Source: Paenibacillus agilis
GTDB lineage: Bacteria > Bacillota > Bacilli > Paenibacillales > Paenibacillaceae
Direction of reading: 5' to 3'
DNA length: 64,000 nt
Assembly (NCBI RefSeq): GCF_007786455.1
Contig: NZ_VNJK01000001.1
Coordinates: 1,944,074 to 2,008,073 of the forward strand
Every line of letters starts with the position of its first letter. Position 1 is the stretch's first letter. The position numbers and the translations under genes were made by a program. The notes under the pieces are model-generated. The model was not told where the DNA came from. It worked only from the letters and a program-made list of their open reading frames with translations, and searched no databases. Shown here in pieces: positions 43,310 to 51,509 of the stretch.

Positions 43310-43361
43310 AATAAGGGTGTTTCTGCGTCATAAATATGACAAAGGACACCCTTATTTTTTA
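43310..43361 (+). terminator. Terminator of the hydroxyacid dehydrogenase gene
   Basis: AATAAGGGTGT (43310-43320) pairs with ACACCCTTATT (43346-43356), with an inner GTCAT/ATGAC helix and six Ts. Confidence 0.9.
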
Positions 43362-43493
43362 TATTTATGTAACCAATAAAAAGGAATTCCTTGGTAAAGT
43401 ATTTAAGCGAGAATGAAAAACAAAGAGGCACCATTTACAGAATTTGATGAAGCAGTATACGTATTTAAGGAAGATTGAGGAGGAGTGAAAGAG

Positions 43494-44981
43494 ATGAAAC
43501 AAGGATGGGGACGCAAAATGTTAATGTTCACATTAACATTGACCCTGATCGTACCGCTGTTAGCAGCATGTACGAAGCAAGAAGAAGTGGTTCCACCTGG
43601 GCAAGAACGTGTACTGCGTATTGGTTATCAATCTGGCTGGGCAAATGACCCTTCGATGAGACAGCAATATATTGATACGTTTGAAATGGCTAATCCGAAT
43701 GTCCGTATTGAACTTGTTCCTGCAATAAACTATGAGGATCAAAGATATGAGCCGCATGATCCTAAGAAGAAAGCGCCAGATGTTAAAGAAGCTTGGAAAA
43801 AGCTATTAGAAGGCGCTAATGCTGTTGATGTTGTCATTACTGATTCCAACAGCTTCCGACAGCTTGCTGCGGATGGGAAATTAGCGAAGCTGGATGAACG
43901 TATGGTACAGGATAAATTCGACACTTCCGACATCGTACCTGTAGTAAATGATGCTATCAAGGAGCTGGGAAGTGGAAGTGTATACGGCTTGTCTCCTACG
44001 TTTAATTCCAGTGTATTACTTTATAATAAGAAGCTGTTCCAAGATGCGGGTGTAGAGTTTCCTAAGGATGGTATGACTTGGAGCGAAGTACTTACATTAG
44101 CAGAACGCGTAAGCAAAGGTGAGGGAGCGGACCGTAAATACGGATTGTCCTTCAATTCTTATAGTGGCACGAGTTACTCTGACGTAAAAAATGCGTATAT
44201 TAGTCCACTTCAACTTCAAGTATTTGATAGTAAAGCAGAGAAAATGCTAGTCAACTCGGATAAGTGGCTACAAGTGTGGGAAAGCATTGCGAAGTTATAC
44301 AAAAATAAAATCGTACCTGGCCAAGAAGCATGGAACATGGAAAACATGCCTCAAAATGAGGGGCCATTCGTGCATGATTTGTTTATATCCGGAAGATTGG
44401 CGATGACAATTACAGATTTGAGCTATATGAATAGTGAACTTATTCGGGCCATGCAAAATGCAGGGAGGATTAAGAACTTTAAGCCATTTGAATGGGATGT
44501 CGTGACAATGCCATTTCATGACGAAGCTCCTAATGTATCCGGGTTGGTACGCCTAAATGATATCTTTGCAATTAATGCCAAAGCACCGAATGCTGAAGAT
44601 GCTTGGGACTTTGTCCGCTACGTGAACGGAGACAATTGGGCGAAAGTTCGCAGTCGCGGCAGCAGCTATGATATGGTAACACGCAAATCTCATATTAAGC
44701 CAGCTTCAGGGTCGAATTACAATGTCGCTGCGTTCTTTGGCGGGAAATTTATTATACCTGCCGATCAAAAATTAAGTGAATTATATAATAACAAACAAGA
44801 CTTGTACCGTGTTGATTATTTAGGCGATGAAATGTTCAACGAAGTGATTACTGGCAAGAAATCAGCAAAAAATGCGTTGGCAGAGTGGGAAACCAAGGGA
44901 AGTGAAATGCTGCAAAAAATTAAAAATGGTGTTTCTCTTGAAGAAGAAGAAAAGTATGGCGTAGAAGGGCCTGGGCATTAA
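43494..44981 (+). CDS. Extracellular solute-binding lipoprotein (sugar type)
   Basis: A 495-residue ABC-type binding protein of the family-1 (carbohydrate) group. The lipoprotein signal ends with the lipobox LLAAC (Cys about 26). Typical features are LRIGYQSGWANDP, ANAVDVVITDSNSFRQLAAD and MTWSEVLTLAERVSKGEG. ATG 43494 is eight bases after AGGAGGAG; an upstream GTG is less likely. No permease or ATPase gene is adjacent. It may deliver sugars for a transporter coded elsewhere, or serve as a sensor. The nearby GH92 enzyme is convergent. Confidence 0.85.
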   Translation: MKQGWGRKMLMFTLTLTLIVPLLAACTKQEEVVPPGQERVLRIGYQSGWANDPSMRQQYIDTFEMANPNVRIELVPAINYEDQRYEPHDPKKKAPDVKEAWKKLLEGANAVDVVITDSNSFRQLAADGKLAKLDERMVQDKFDTSDIVPVVNDAIKELGSGSVYGLSPTFNSSVLLYNKKLFQDAGVEFPKDGMTWSEVLTLAERVSKGEGADRKYGLSFNSYSGTSYSDVKNAYISPLQLQVFDSKAEKMLVNSDKWLQVWESIAKLYKNKIVPGQEAWNMENMPQNEGPFVHDLFISGRLAMTITDLSYMNSELIRAMQNAGRIKNFKPFEWDVVTMPFHDEAPNVSGLVRLNDIFAINAKAPNAEDAWDFVRYVNGDNWAKVRSRGSSYDMVTRKSHIKPASGSNYNVAAFFGGKFIIPADQKLSELYNNKQDLYRVDYLGDEMFNEVITGKKSAKNALAEWETKGSEMLQKIKNGVSLEEEEKYGVEGPGH

Positions 44982-45145
44982 TTCGAACTAGGGTATTAGG
45001 TCTAATGGTTTCAATAAAAACTGCACATATGTCCTAAATTTATCGAATAATCACGTTTTTCACTTAAAAAAGATGCTATTTTGTCCACGTGAGCGGCAAT
45101 GGGCCGGGAACGGGGGCGGATGAAGAGATATCAAGTTTAAAGCAA

Positions 45146-45186
45146 AAGGTCGAGCTCAGGAACAAATGTAACCTGGTCTCGACCTT
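45146..45186 (-). terminator. Terminator of the GH92 gene
   Basis: AAGGTCGAG (45146-45154) pairs with CTCGACCTT (45178-45186), and CAGG/CCTG extends it. On the minus strand TTTGCTTT follows. The gap 44982-45220 holds no gene. Confidence 0.65.
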
Positions 45187-45220
45187 CTATTATTATCAGC
45201 GATTTACATTGTTTTTGATT

Positions 45221-47440
45221 TTAATAAGAACGCGGTCTAGACATCGCATACGGCAATGCGGACTCGTCGTAGCTTACATTTGGAGCCGTCTCCGTCATAT
45301 CGAAGCGCAAATCTCCACCATTTTTCACTAGCTCGTGGCTTACGTAAAGGTTGGATACTACTTCACCATTCATCTCCACGCCAGCTACATATTTTGCACT
45401 ATCCGAATTGTTGTCTGCATGGATGACGAGTTGTTTACCGTTCTCTAAGTTCACCGTCATCTTTTTGAACAATGGTGTGCCGATGACATACTCCGGAACA
45501 CCAGGGCTGAGCGGGTACAAGCCCATTGCTCCAAATACATACCAGCCTGTCAAGCTGCCGTTGTCTTCATCCCCAGGAAGACCGTCCGGACGAGAGCTGA
45601 ATAGTTCATTCATCGTTTTGCGAACCCAGTACTGCGTAAGGGCAGGGTAGCCTAGTGCCGTATAAATGTATGGGATATGGAAGCTTGGCTGATTGCTAAT
45701 CGCAAATTGACCGAAATCTACAGCAGCCATTTCCGACATTTCATGAATTTCAAAGCCGTACGAACCAACTTTGAATTCAGGAGCTGCTGCAAATAGTTCA
45801 TCTAGGCGCTGTTTGAAACTCTCACGTCCACCGATAATATCTGATAGGCCGAGCAAATCGTGCTGGACCGCCCAAGAGCTCTGCCATGCTCCGCCTTCAC
45901 AATACGCGCCGCCCCATTCCGTTGCGTCGAAATGTGACAGCCAACTGCCATCTTGCAAGCGTCCGCGCATAAATCCAACTGATGGATCGTACAGCTTCTT
46001 ATAGTTCTCTGCACGCTCCATAAGCTGCGCGTGTTCTTCTTCGCGGCCAAGATATTTCGCGATTTGCGCAATACAGAAGTCGCCGTACGCGTAGTCCAGC
46101 GTACTGCATACACTTTCATGCGTATGAACGTCTGCTGGAAGATAGCCGTATTTCACATATTCCGAAGTACCTTTGCGGCCAAAGCGATTATCTGCAGCAG
46201 CAGTCATTGCATGCTTCAGCAAGCCGTCAAATGCTTTTTCTACATCAAATCCAGTGACACCCTTCGCTACGGAATCTGCGAAGCTTACGTCGATCAACGT
46301 GCCTGGCATCATGCTGCGCTCGCCCGGGGAAGACCATTTTGGCATCCATCCGCTTTCTTTATAAGCGTTTACCCAGCCTTGCATCATTTCGTTCATGAAG
46401 GAAGGGTAGAGCAAGTTGTACAATGGGAATGATGTTCGATACGTATCCCAGAAACCAATGTCAGCAAACATTGGGCCTGTTTCGATCATGCCATTGTAAG
46501 GGCTGTAATGAATTTGATTGTTGTGTGCATCATATTCGTGAGTTGTATGCGGATACAAAGATGTACGATACAAACAAGTATAGAACGTATCCAGCTTATC
46601 TTGGTCATCGCTTTCGACTTCAATGACACCTAACTGTTTTTCCCAAGCTTCTGTTGCCAATGCGCGTACTTCATCGAAGCTGCGGCTGCCAATTTCACGC
46701 TGCAGGTTGATGAAAGCTTGTTCCTCGCTAATGAAAGATGTGCTGACACGAACTTCAACGATGCGATTCTCTGGCAATTGCAGCCCAACATAAGCGCCAA
46801 CGCGTTCACCTGTCATCGTAAGCGCAGCTACTAGCTTGTTATCTTGATCAGACAGTCCGCTCTGATCTGCAATAATAGGGCAATCAAACGTTGCCACGAA
46901 GTACATGCGATAGTTATCAGGCGTCCCGCCTGCTTTTGCCGTTGTATAACCTGTCAAAGTACGTTTCTCCGCATTGATCGACATGAAGGACTCACCTGGG
47001 AATGGAGACACGATCATACGTGCCTGATCCGCTTGACCGAAGCTAATACGCATACTGGAACAGCGAGTTGTCGGCGTCAATTCTAATGTCGTCTGATAGC
47101 GAAGGAGGTTTACTTTGAAGTAGTCTGGCTTCACGATCATATCTTGTTTACGGAAAGAAGAAGAACGTTCAGGTGCCCATACTTTTACAGGTCCTGTTTG
47201 CGGCATAAATGCCATATGACCATAATCACCAATCCATGGGCTAGGTTGATGGGTAAGACGAATGCCTTCCAAACGATTGTGATTCGGGCTAAACCACCAG
47301 CCACCGCCAGCTTCTGTCGTTTGCGGTGCCCATGCATTCATACCGAAAGGCATGGAAGTTAGCGGTAATGTGTTACCGTTAGAATAGGGATAAATGGAAT
47401 CAGTACCTTGCAAAGGATTAACATGTTTAAGTAAACTCAT
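45221..47440 (-). CDS. GH92-family alpha-mannosidase
   Basis: A 739-residue enzyme of glycoside hydrolase family 92, calcium-dependent exo-acting alpha-mannosidases. The N-terminal domain begins VNPLQGTDSIYPYSNGNTLP, and the (alpha/alpha)6 domain carries FADIGFWDTYRTSFPLYNLL, GYLPADVHTHESVCSTLDYA and GLPGDEDNGSLTGWYVFGAM. No signal peptide is seen, so it probably acts in the cytoplasm on imported mannosides. ATG 47440 follows AAGGGAG. It is divergent from the AraC regulator at 47659, with a palindrome in between. Confidence 0.92.
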   Translation of the reverse strand: MSLLKHVNPLQGTDSIYPYSNGNTLPLTSMPFGMNAWAPQTTEAGGGWWFSPNHNRLEGIRLTHQPSPWIGDYGHMAFMPQTGPVKVWAPERSSSFRKQDMIVKPDYFKVNLLRYQTTLELTPTTRCSSMRISFGQADQARMIVSPFPGESFMSINAEKRTLTGYTTAKAGGTPDNYRMYFVATFDCPIIADQSGLSDQDNKLVAALTMTGERVGAYVGLQLPENRIVEVRVSTSFISEEQAFINLQREIGSRSFDEVRALATEAWEKQLGVIEVESDDQDKLDTFYTCLYRTSLYPHTTHEYDAHNNQIHYSPYNGMIETGPMFADIGFWDTYRTSFPLYNLLYPSFMNEMMQGWVNAYKESGWMPKWSSPGERSMMPGTLIDVSFADSVAKGVTGFDVEKAFDGLLKHAMTAAADNRFGRKGTSEYVKYGYLPADVHTHESVCSTLDYAYGDFCIAQIAKYLGREEEHAQLMERAENYKKLYDPSVGFMRGRLQDGSWLSHFDATEWGGAYCEGGAWQSSWAVQHDLLGLSDIIGGRESFKQRLDELFAAAPEFKVGSYGFEIHEMSEMAAVDFGQFAISNQPSFHIPYIYTALGYPALTQYWVRKTMNELFSSRPDGLPGDEDNGSLTGWYVFGAMGLYPLSPGVPEYVIGTPLFKKMTVNLENGKQLVIHADNNSDSAKYVAGVEMNGEVVSNLYVSHELVKNGGDLRFDMTETAPNVSYDESALPYAMSRPRSY

Positions 47441-47478
47441 TTTATAGGTCGCTCCCTTTTGTTGGATGTTATAATCAA

Positions 47479-47504
47479 GATACAATGATAAATATCATTG
47501 TATC
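47479..47504. promoter_or_regulatory. Perfect 26-bp palindrome upstream of the GH92 gene
   Basis: GATACAATGATA (47479-47490) and TATCATTGTATC (47493-47504) are perfect complements around AA. It lies 39 bases before the GH92 start, in the intergenic region shared with the AraC gene, and contains TACAAT that could be a minus-strand -10. It reads as an operator for a dimeric regulator. Confidence 0.65.
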
Positions 47505-47658
47505 GAAAATAGGCTATTGCATCGAAAGTACTACTATAATTGTAGAGAGAATTAGTTGATTTCACCTATCAAATTTTTATTATTTCTATCATTTTTGATG
47601 ATAAAATGAAATGGAAAACAATCATTGACAACTTAGATCCGGAAAAGAGTGATATCGA

Positions 47659-48534
47659 TTGATCCCGCACAATTTACATGGCGACGAAGAAATATACGGA
47701 GATTTCCCATTTACTCTGAAAATTCATCATTTAACGAAACCAGTGCCTGCTCATGTCCATCATTTTATTGAGTTTACGTATACGTTTAAGGGCAAAGCGA
47801 AAGAAATGATCAATGGAATTGAGAAAGAATTAACACCGGGAACTTTTACATTGCTGTTTCCTCATCAAGTGCATGAGATTGATATCGAGCCAGGAGAGGA
47901 ATTATTTCTTTATGTAGGTGCCATTGGGTTAAAAGCATTTTTCGGGGAAGGGGATTCATTTTTGACCTTGCACAGCTTGCTTAAGCAGGCTGAAGATGAT
48001 GAGAACACGACCTATAAATTAAATGAATCAACCGGCAATCAAGTGTTGGCATTGCTTCAAGAAATGCATGAAGAAGTGCTGGATGAGAAACCTTGGAACC
48101 GAATGATGTTTTTGGCTAAGTTAATGCAGCTGTTTATTATATTCGATCGCTTCCGGCAGACCCAGGCAGGCTTAAGACAGAAGTTGGCGCATGAGTTGAC
48201 TCATCGCAAAGGAATGTGGGAAGTTATACACTATGTGTATCAGAACTTCAAAGAAGATATCACGCTTGAGATGCTTGCTAAAAAGTTTAATTACAGTGTC
48301 TCTTATATTAGTATTTCCTTTAAGCAGATGGTCGGGGAGAACTATTATTCATTCTTAGAGCGGATTCGTGTTGCCCATGCCTGCAATCTATTGATTGGAT
48401 CAGATATGAAAATAACTGAAGTTGGTTACGAAGCGGGCTTTAAGTCATATCCAACGTTTATTCGTGTGTTTCAAACGAGAATGGACATGACACCAACTGC
48501 CTATCGCAAGAGTAAAAATATTCTCTTGAATTAA
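47659..48534 (+). CDS. AraC-family transcriptional regulator
   Basis: A 291-residue regulator. An N-terminal cupin-like sensor domain (PGTFTLLFPHQVHEIDIEPG) is followed by two C-terminal HTH motifs (LEMLAKKFNYSVSYISISFK, then MKITEVGYEAGFKSYPTFIR). The start is TTG 47659. Divergent placement suggests it controls the GH92 gene in response to a sugar. Confidence 0.9.
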   Translation: MIPHNLHGDEEIYGDFPFTLKIHHLTKPVPAHVHHFIEFTYTFKGKAKEMINGIEKELTPGTFTLLFPHQVHEIDIEPGEELFLYVGAIGLKAFFGEGDSFLTLHSLLKQAEDDENTTYKLNESTGNQVLALLQEMHEEVLDEKPWNRMMFLAKLMQLFIIFDRFRQTQAGLRQKLAHELTHRKGMWEVIHYVYQNFKEDITLEMLAKKFNYSVSYISISFKQMVGENYYSFLERIRVAHACNLLIGSDMKITEVGYEAGFKSYPTFIRVFQTRMDMTPTAYRKSKNILLN

Positions 48535-48588
48535 GAGGATTAAAAGATGCGCCCAAGCATCGTGTGCTTGCTAGTTAACGGTATAAAA

Positions 48589-48613
48589 GCCGATTATCTA
48601 TCCGATAATCGGC
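48589..48613. terminator. Hairpin between convergent AraC and patatin genes
   Basis: GCCGATTATC (48589-48598) and GATAATCGGC (48604-48613) form a perfect 10-bp stem. T-runs are poor on both sides. Confidence 0.55.
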
Positions 48614-48667
48614 ATATATTATGAACAAATGATCATTAATGACATACTTCTAGCGGAGGAATTCTAT

Positions 48668-49594
48668 TTATACGATATTCGAACGGAACTTTTGCTTATA
48701 CTCCTCAAAGTCCCATCGTTTAAGAAACTGTTGTGCAGCAATTTTACCTTCCTCGTACAAATAAACGCGATCCTCTTCACTTAAATCGAAGTCCGTAGGT
48801 GTGACATGACCCGTGCGAATAAACATGGTGCGACTCTCTCCATGCTTGTCCACATGCCTCTGATCATGAGCTTGCAGCATCGTTTTGAACATTGCGCTAA
48901 ACAATGAAAAAGGTCCTTCTATCGGATGGTGTGGAGTGAAGATTTTTTTCTCTGACAGCCGAAATCCAAAGGTTGGACAAATAGGTGTATCTTCCACATC
49001 AAAGATCCAAATAGGAAAATTACTGAGCAGCGCTCCATCCACGACATAATATGGTTTTACATTCGTGGGAGTTTGCCAGCGATACGGCCGAAAGAAAAAG
49101 GGGATGTTCGTGCTCATACGAACAGCGGTTGCAATAGGGAAATCGGAAGGTGTGAAGCCGTACTTGGCGAGATCATCAGGAAATACGATAAGGTTGCCGC
49201 TGCTAACATCAGAAGCGATAATTTTCAGCTTGCCTTGGGGAAGATCAGCAAAGGTATGGACATTTTTTTGATGCAACCAAGTCGTCATATACTGCTCTAA
49301 TACCGTATTGCTATAAATGCCAGAGTAGAGGAGCATTGGGATAGCCTGACCTGCAATAGGGATGTGGTGCAGCCAATTGCGACCCAGCAAGCTCGTGTAA
49401 TCTAATCCATACATCAGATCTTTTAACTCGTTAGATGTGTAGCCGCTTGCTAATAACGCAGCGAAGATTGACCCAGCTGATGTTCCTGCGATATGCCGCC
49501 ACATGTAGCCGGCTGCTTCTATTTGCTCAATGGCACCGATAAAGGCAATTCCTCGCACTCCGCCACCTTCGAATACAGCATCTACCTGCATCAT
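48668..49594 (-). CDS. Patatin-like phospholipase
   Basis: A 308-residue patatin-domain hydrolase. The oxyanion loop is EGGGVRGIAFIGA, the nucleophile Ser is in IAGTSAGSIFAAL, and the catalytic Asp is in YYVVDGALLSNFP. Ser and Asp form the usual dyad. It has no signal peptide and would act on intracellular lipids. Start at ATG 49594 or 49591 after GGAGGTGGGAG. Confidence 0.9.
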   Translation of the reverse strand: MMQVDAVFEGGGVRGIAFIGAIEQIEAAGYMWRHIAGTSAGSIFAALLASGYTSNELKDLMYGLDYTSLLGRNWLHHIPIAGQAIPMLLYSGIYSNTVLEQYMTTWLHQKNVHTFADLPQGKLKIIASDVSSGNLIVFPDDLAKYGFTPSDFPIATAVRMSTNIPFFFRPYRWQTPTNVKPYYVVDGALLSNFPIWIFDVEDTPICPTFGFRLSEKKIFTPHHPIEGPFSLFSAMFKTMLQAHDQRHVDKHGESRTMFIRTGHVTPTDFDLSEEDRVYLYEEGKIAAQQFLKRWDFEEYKQKFRSNIV

Positions 49595-49910
49595 CTCCCA
49601 CCTCCAATAGGTTAGACAACATTAGTAAGGCTATAGATTAATTGGATATTAGTAGAGTAATTTCCTTCTTCAGAAATTGAAAGAGTTGAGACTTAACAAA
49701 CTAGTCTTCTACACTAAATATTAGTGAGGCTAAGTAATATATCATACCTTAATCCTATATTTGTAAGCCAATGTGATCGGATTGAGCAAAAATTTACAAG
49801 TTTTCTTGCAGAAATAAGTAGAACGAGATAGAAATTTGGTGAGTTAGAACTACGTTAAATTGACATGGAATGTAATACAATGACAAATGTGAACGATAAA
49901 ATGACATACA
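49595..49910. other. Intergenic region upstream of LPMO 5
   Basis: Divergent upstream regions of the patatin and LPMO 5 genes. TTGACA occurs at 49860-49865 but has no well-spaced -10, so the LPMO 5 promoter is not assigned. No gene is seen. Confidence 0.35.
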
Positions 49911-49920
49911 AGAGGAGGTC
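49911..49920 (+). promoter_or_regulatory. Distal SD-like element in LPMO 5 leader
   Basis: AGAGGAGGTC lies 93-102 bases before the LPMO 5 start, which has its own TAGGAGGT at 49996-50003. It parallels the distal AGGAGG elements of the LPMO array at 3-9 kb, although here only one copy is seen. Confidence 0.45.
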
Positions 49921-50012
49921 GGATAGCACAAGTTCATATGCTAAGTGATAGGGGATACATAGCATAGCAGCCTATCAGAAAAAACCATACTTGTAGGAGG
50001 TAAGATTACGTT

Positions 50013-51233
50013 ATGAAGCAACAAGGTATATTGAAAAGCATGTTCAAAGGAGTATCGGTCGTACTCGGAACGGCGTTCTTATTGGGTCTAGGTTCTTTAG
50101 CTGTAGCTGAAAAAGCATCGGCGCATGGTTACATTGAGTCACCTTCCAGCCGTGCTTATATGTGTAAGCAAGGAACTAACACGAAGTGCGGTGCGATTCA
50201 ATATGAACCGCAAAGTGTGGAGGCGATTGGTAACTTCCCAGTTGCTGGTCCAAAAGACGGTGAAATTACGGGTGGAGGCATCTTCCCAGAAATGTTCGAG
50301 CAAACGGCTGAACGTTGGCAGAAACATACGTTGAACAGCGGCAAGCAAACGTTCACTTGGAATTTGACAGCTGCACATGCTACAAAAGAGTGGAAATATT
50401 ACATTACGAAAAAAGATTGGAACCCGAACAAGCCGTTGACTCGTGCTGATTTGGACCAATTCTGCTACTATTACGATGGTGGTAAGAAGCCATCTAAAAC
50501 TACATCCCATGAATGCGAAGTTCCAAGTGACCGCAGTGGCTACCACTTGATTCTTGGCGTGTGGGAAATTGCAGATACACCAAATGCTTTCTACCAAGTT
50601 ATCGACGTTAATCTTGTAAACGATGGAACTGCTCCGGTAGAACCGATTGCAGCTCCGAAAAATGTTGCAGGTAAAGCTCTTTCCGCAACTAGCGTTGAAA
50701 TCAACTGGACAGCTTCTGCAAAAGCAGCAGCTTACGAAGTATACCGCAATGGAACATTGGTTAACACGGTTAATCAAACGACATTTACTGACAATGGTCT
50801 GACTGCTAGCACGGCTTACAGCTATACGGTTCGCGCGGTTGATGCAGCAGGCAAGAAGTCTCCACTGTCCAGTGCTGTGTCCGTTACAACGCTTCCGAGC
50901 GATAACGGCAACCCTGGCAACCCGAATCCAGGAAACCCAAATCCTGGTGGTCCAAGCACACTTCCTGCTTGGGATGCAACGAAAGTATATGTAGGCGGAG
51001 ATAAAGTTCAATACAATGGCTTGGAGTATCAAGCTGCTTATTGGACACAAGGCAACACTCCTGACAATTCTGATGCATGGAAATTGCTTAGCAATGTAAC
51101 GCTTGAGTGGAACGCTAAAAAAGCTTATGTAGGTGGTGCAACCGTAACATTTAACGGTGTTACTTACCAAGCATCTTGGTGGACACAAGGGGAAGAGCCT
51201 GGTAAAGCTGGCGTATGGAAAGTCGTTAAGTAG
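50013..51233 (+). CDS. AA10 LPMO 5 with FnIII and two chitin-binding modules
   Basis: A 406-residue secreted LPMO. The signal peptide ends ASA before His38 (HGYIESPSSRA), and His122 in TAAHATKEWKYY completes the copper brace. FnIII covers about 212-293. A Pro/Gly/Asn linker follows, then two CBM5/12-like modules (LPAWDATKVYVGGDKVQYNG; LEWNAKKAYVGGATVTFNG), each with a Trp/Tyr-rich face (AYWTQGNTP, SWWTQGEEP). It is more divergent than the four array copies are from each other. ATG 50013 follows TAGGAGGT. Confidence 0.93.
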   Translation: MKQQGILKSMFKGVSVVLGTAFLLGLGSLAVAEKASAHGYIESPSSRAYMCKQGTNTKCGAIQYEPQSVEAIGNFPVAGPKDGEITGGGIFPEMFEQTAERWQKHTLNSGKQTFTWNLTAAHATKEWKYYITKKDWNPNKPLTRADLDQFCYYYDGGKKPSKTTSHECEVPSDRSGYHLILGVWEIADTPNAFYQVIDVNLVNDGTAPVEPIAAPKNVAGKALSATSVEINWTASAKAAAYEVYRNGTLVNTVNQTTFTDNGLTASTAYSYTVRAVDAAGKKSPLSSAVSVTTLPSDNGNPGNPNPGNPNPGGPSTLPAWDATKVYVGGDKVQYNGLEYQAAYWTQGNTPDNSDAWKLLSNVTLEWNAKKAYVGGATVTFNGVTYQASWWTQGEEPGKAGVWKVVK

Positions 51234-51271
51234 TTACCACGCTCTTTAGGGGAGAATGATAGAATCAAGCG

Positions 51272-51319
51272 AAGAACCTTCAATGCCTTGTTGGCGTTGG
51301 AGGTTCTTTTTTTTTTTTT
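51272..51319 (+). terminator. Terminator of LPMO 5
   Basis: AGAACCTTCAATGCC pairs with GGCGTTGGAGGTTCT around TTGTT, followed by a run of about 13 Ts. Confidence 0.95.
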
Positions 51320-51395
51320 CGTTTACAGCTGTGGGAAAAATCGTACTATTCTATGCGGTGTTCTTGCATAAGAATGCAGTCCATTCATTACTTAG

Positions 51396-51428
51396 AAAGT
51401 CTGTTGGCTAACGCTAACAGACTTTTTT
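51396..51428 (+). terminator. Second terminator just before the cnt promoter
   Basis: AAAGTCTGTTGGC (51396-51408) pairs with GCTAACAGACTTT (51413-51425), then Ts. It ends two bases before the -35 of the next operon and insulates it from read-through. Confidence 0.88.
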
Positions 51429-51430
51429 TG

Positions 51431-51486
51431 TTGACATACTGAAATGAAATGGATATTATAACCTTGTTTAATCGTAAAAATTACGA
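51431..51486 (+). promoter_or_regulatory. cnt operon promoter with Zur-box-like operator
   Basis: TTGACA (51431-51436) and TATTAT (51454-51459) are 17 bases apart. Just downstream, 51472-51486 reads TCGTAAAAATTACGA, which differs from the Bacillus Zur consensus (TCGTAATNATTACGA) at one base. The site covers about +6 to +20, so bound Zur would block transcription when zinc is sufficient. The match to the 7-1-7 Fur consensus is clearly worse at the TCG/CGA ends. Confidence 0.8.
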
Positions 51487-51509
51487 ATAAGAAAATGGAG
51501 GAGGATTAC

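Noticed and set aside
45089-45331. Small plus-strand frame across the GH92 terminator
   Set aside because: It spans the terminator hairpin and the 3' end of the GH92 gene and has no ribosome site.
50139-51188. Long minus-strand open frame opposite LPMO 5
   Set aside because: It is a shadow of the plus-strand LPMO gene; no ribosome site, and its Cys/Arg-rich composition is typical of antisense reading.
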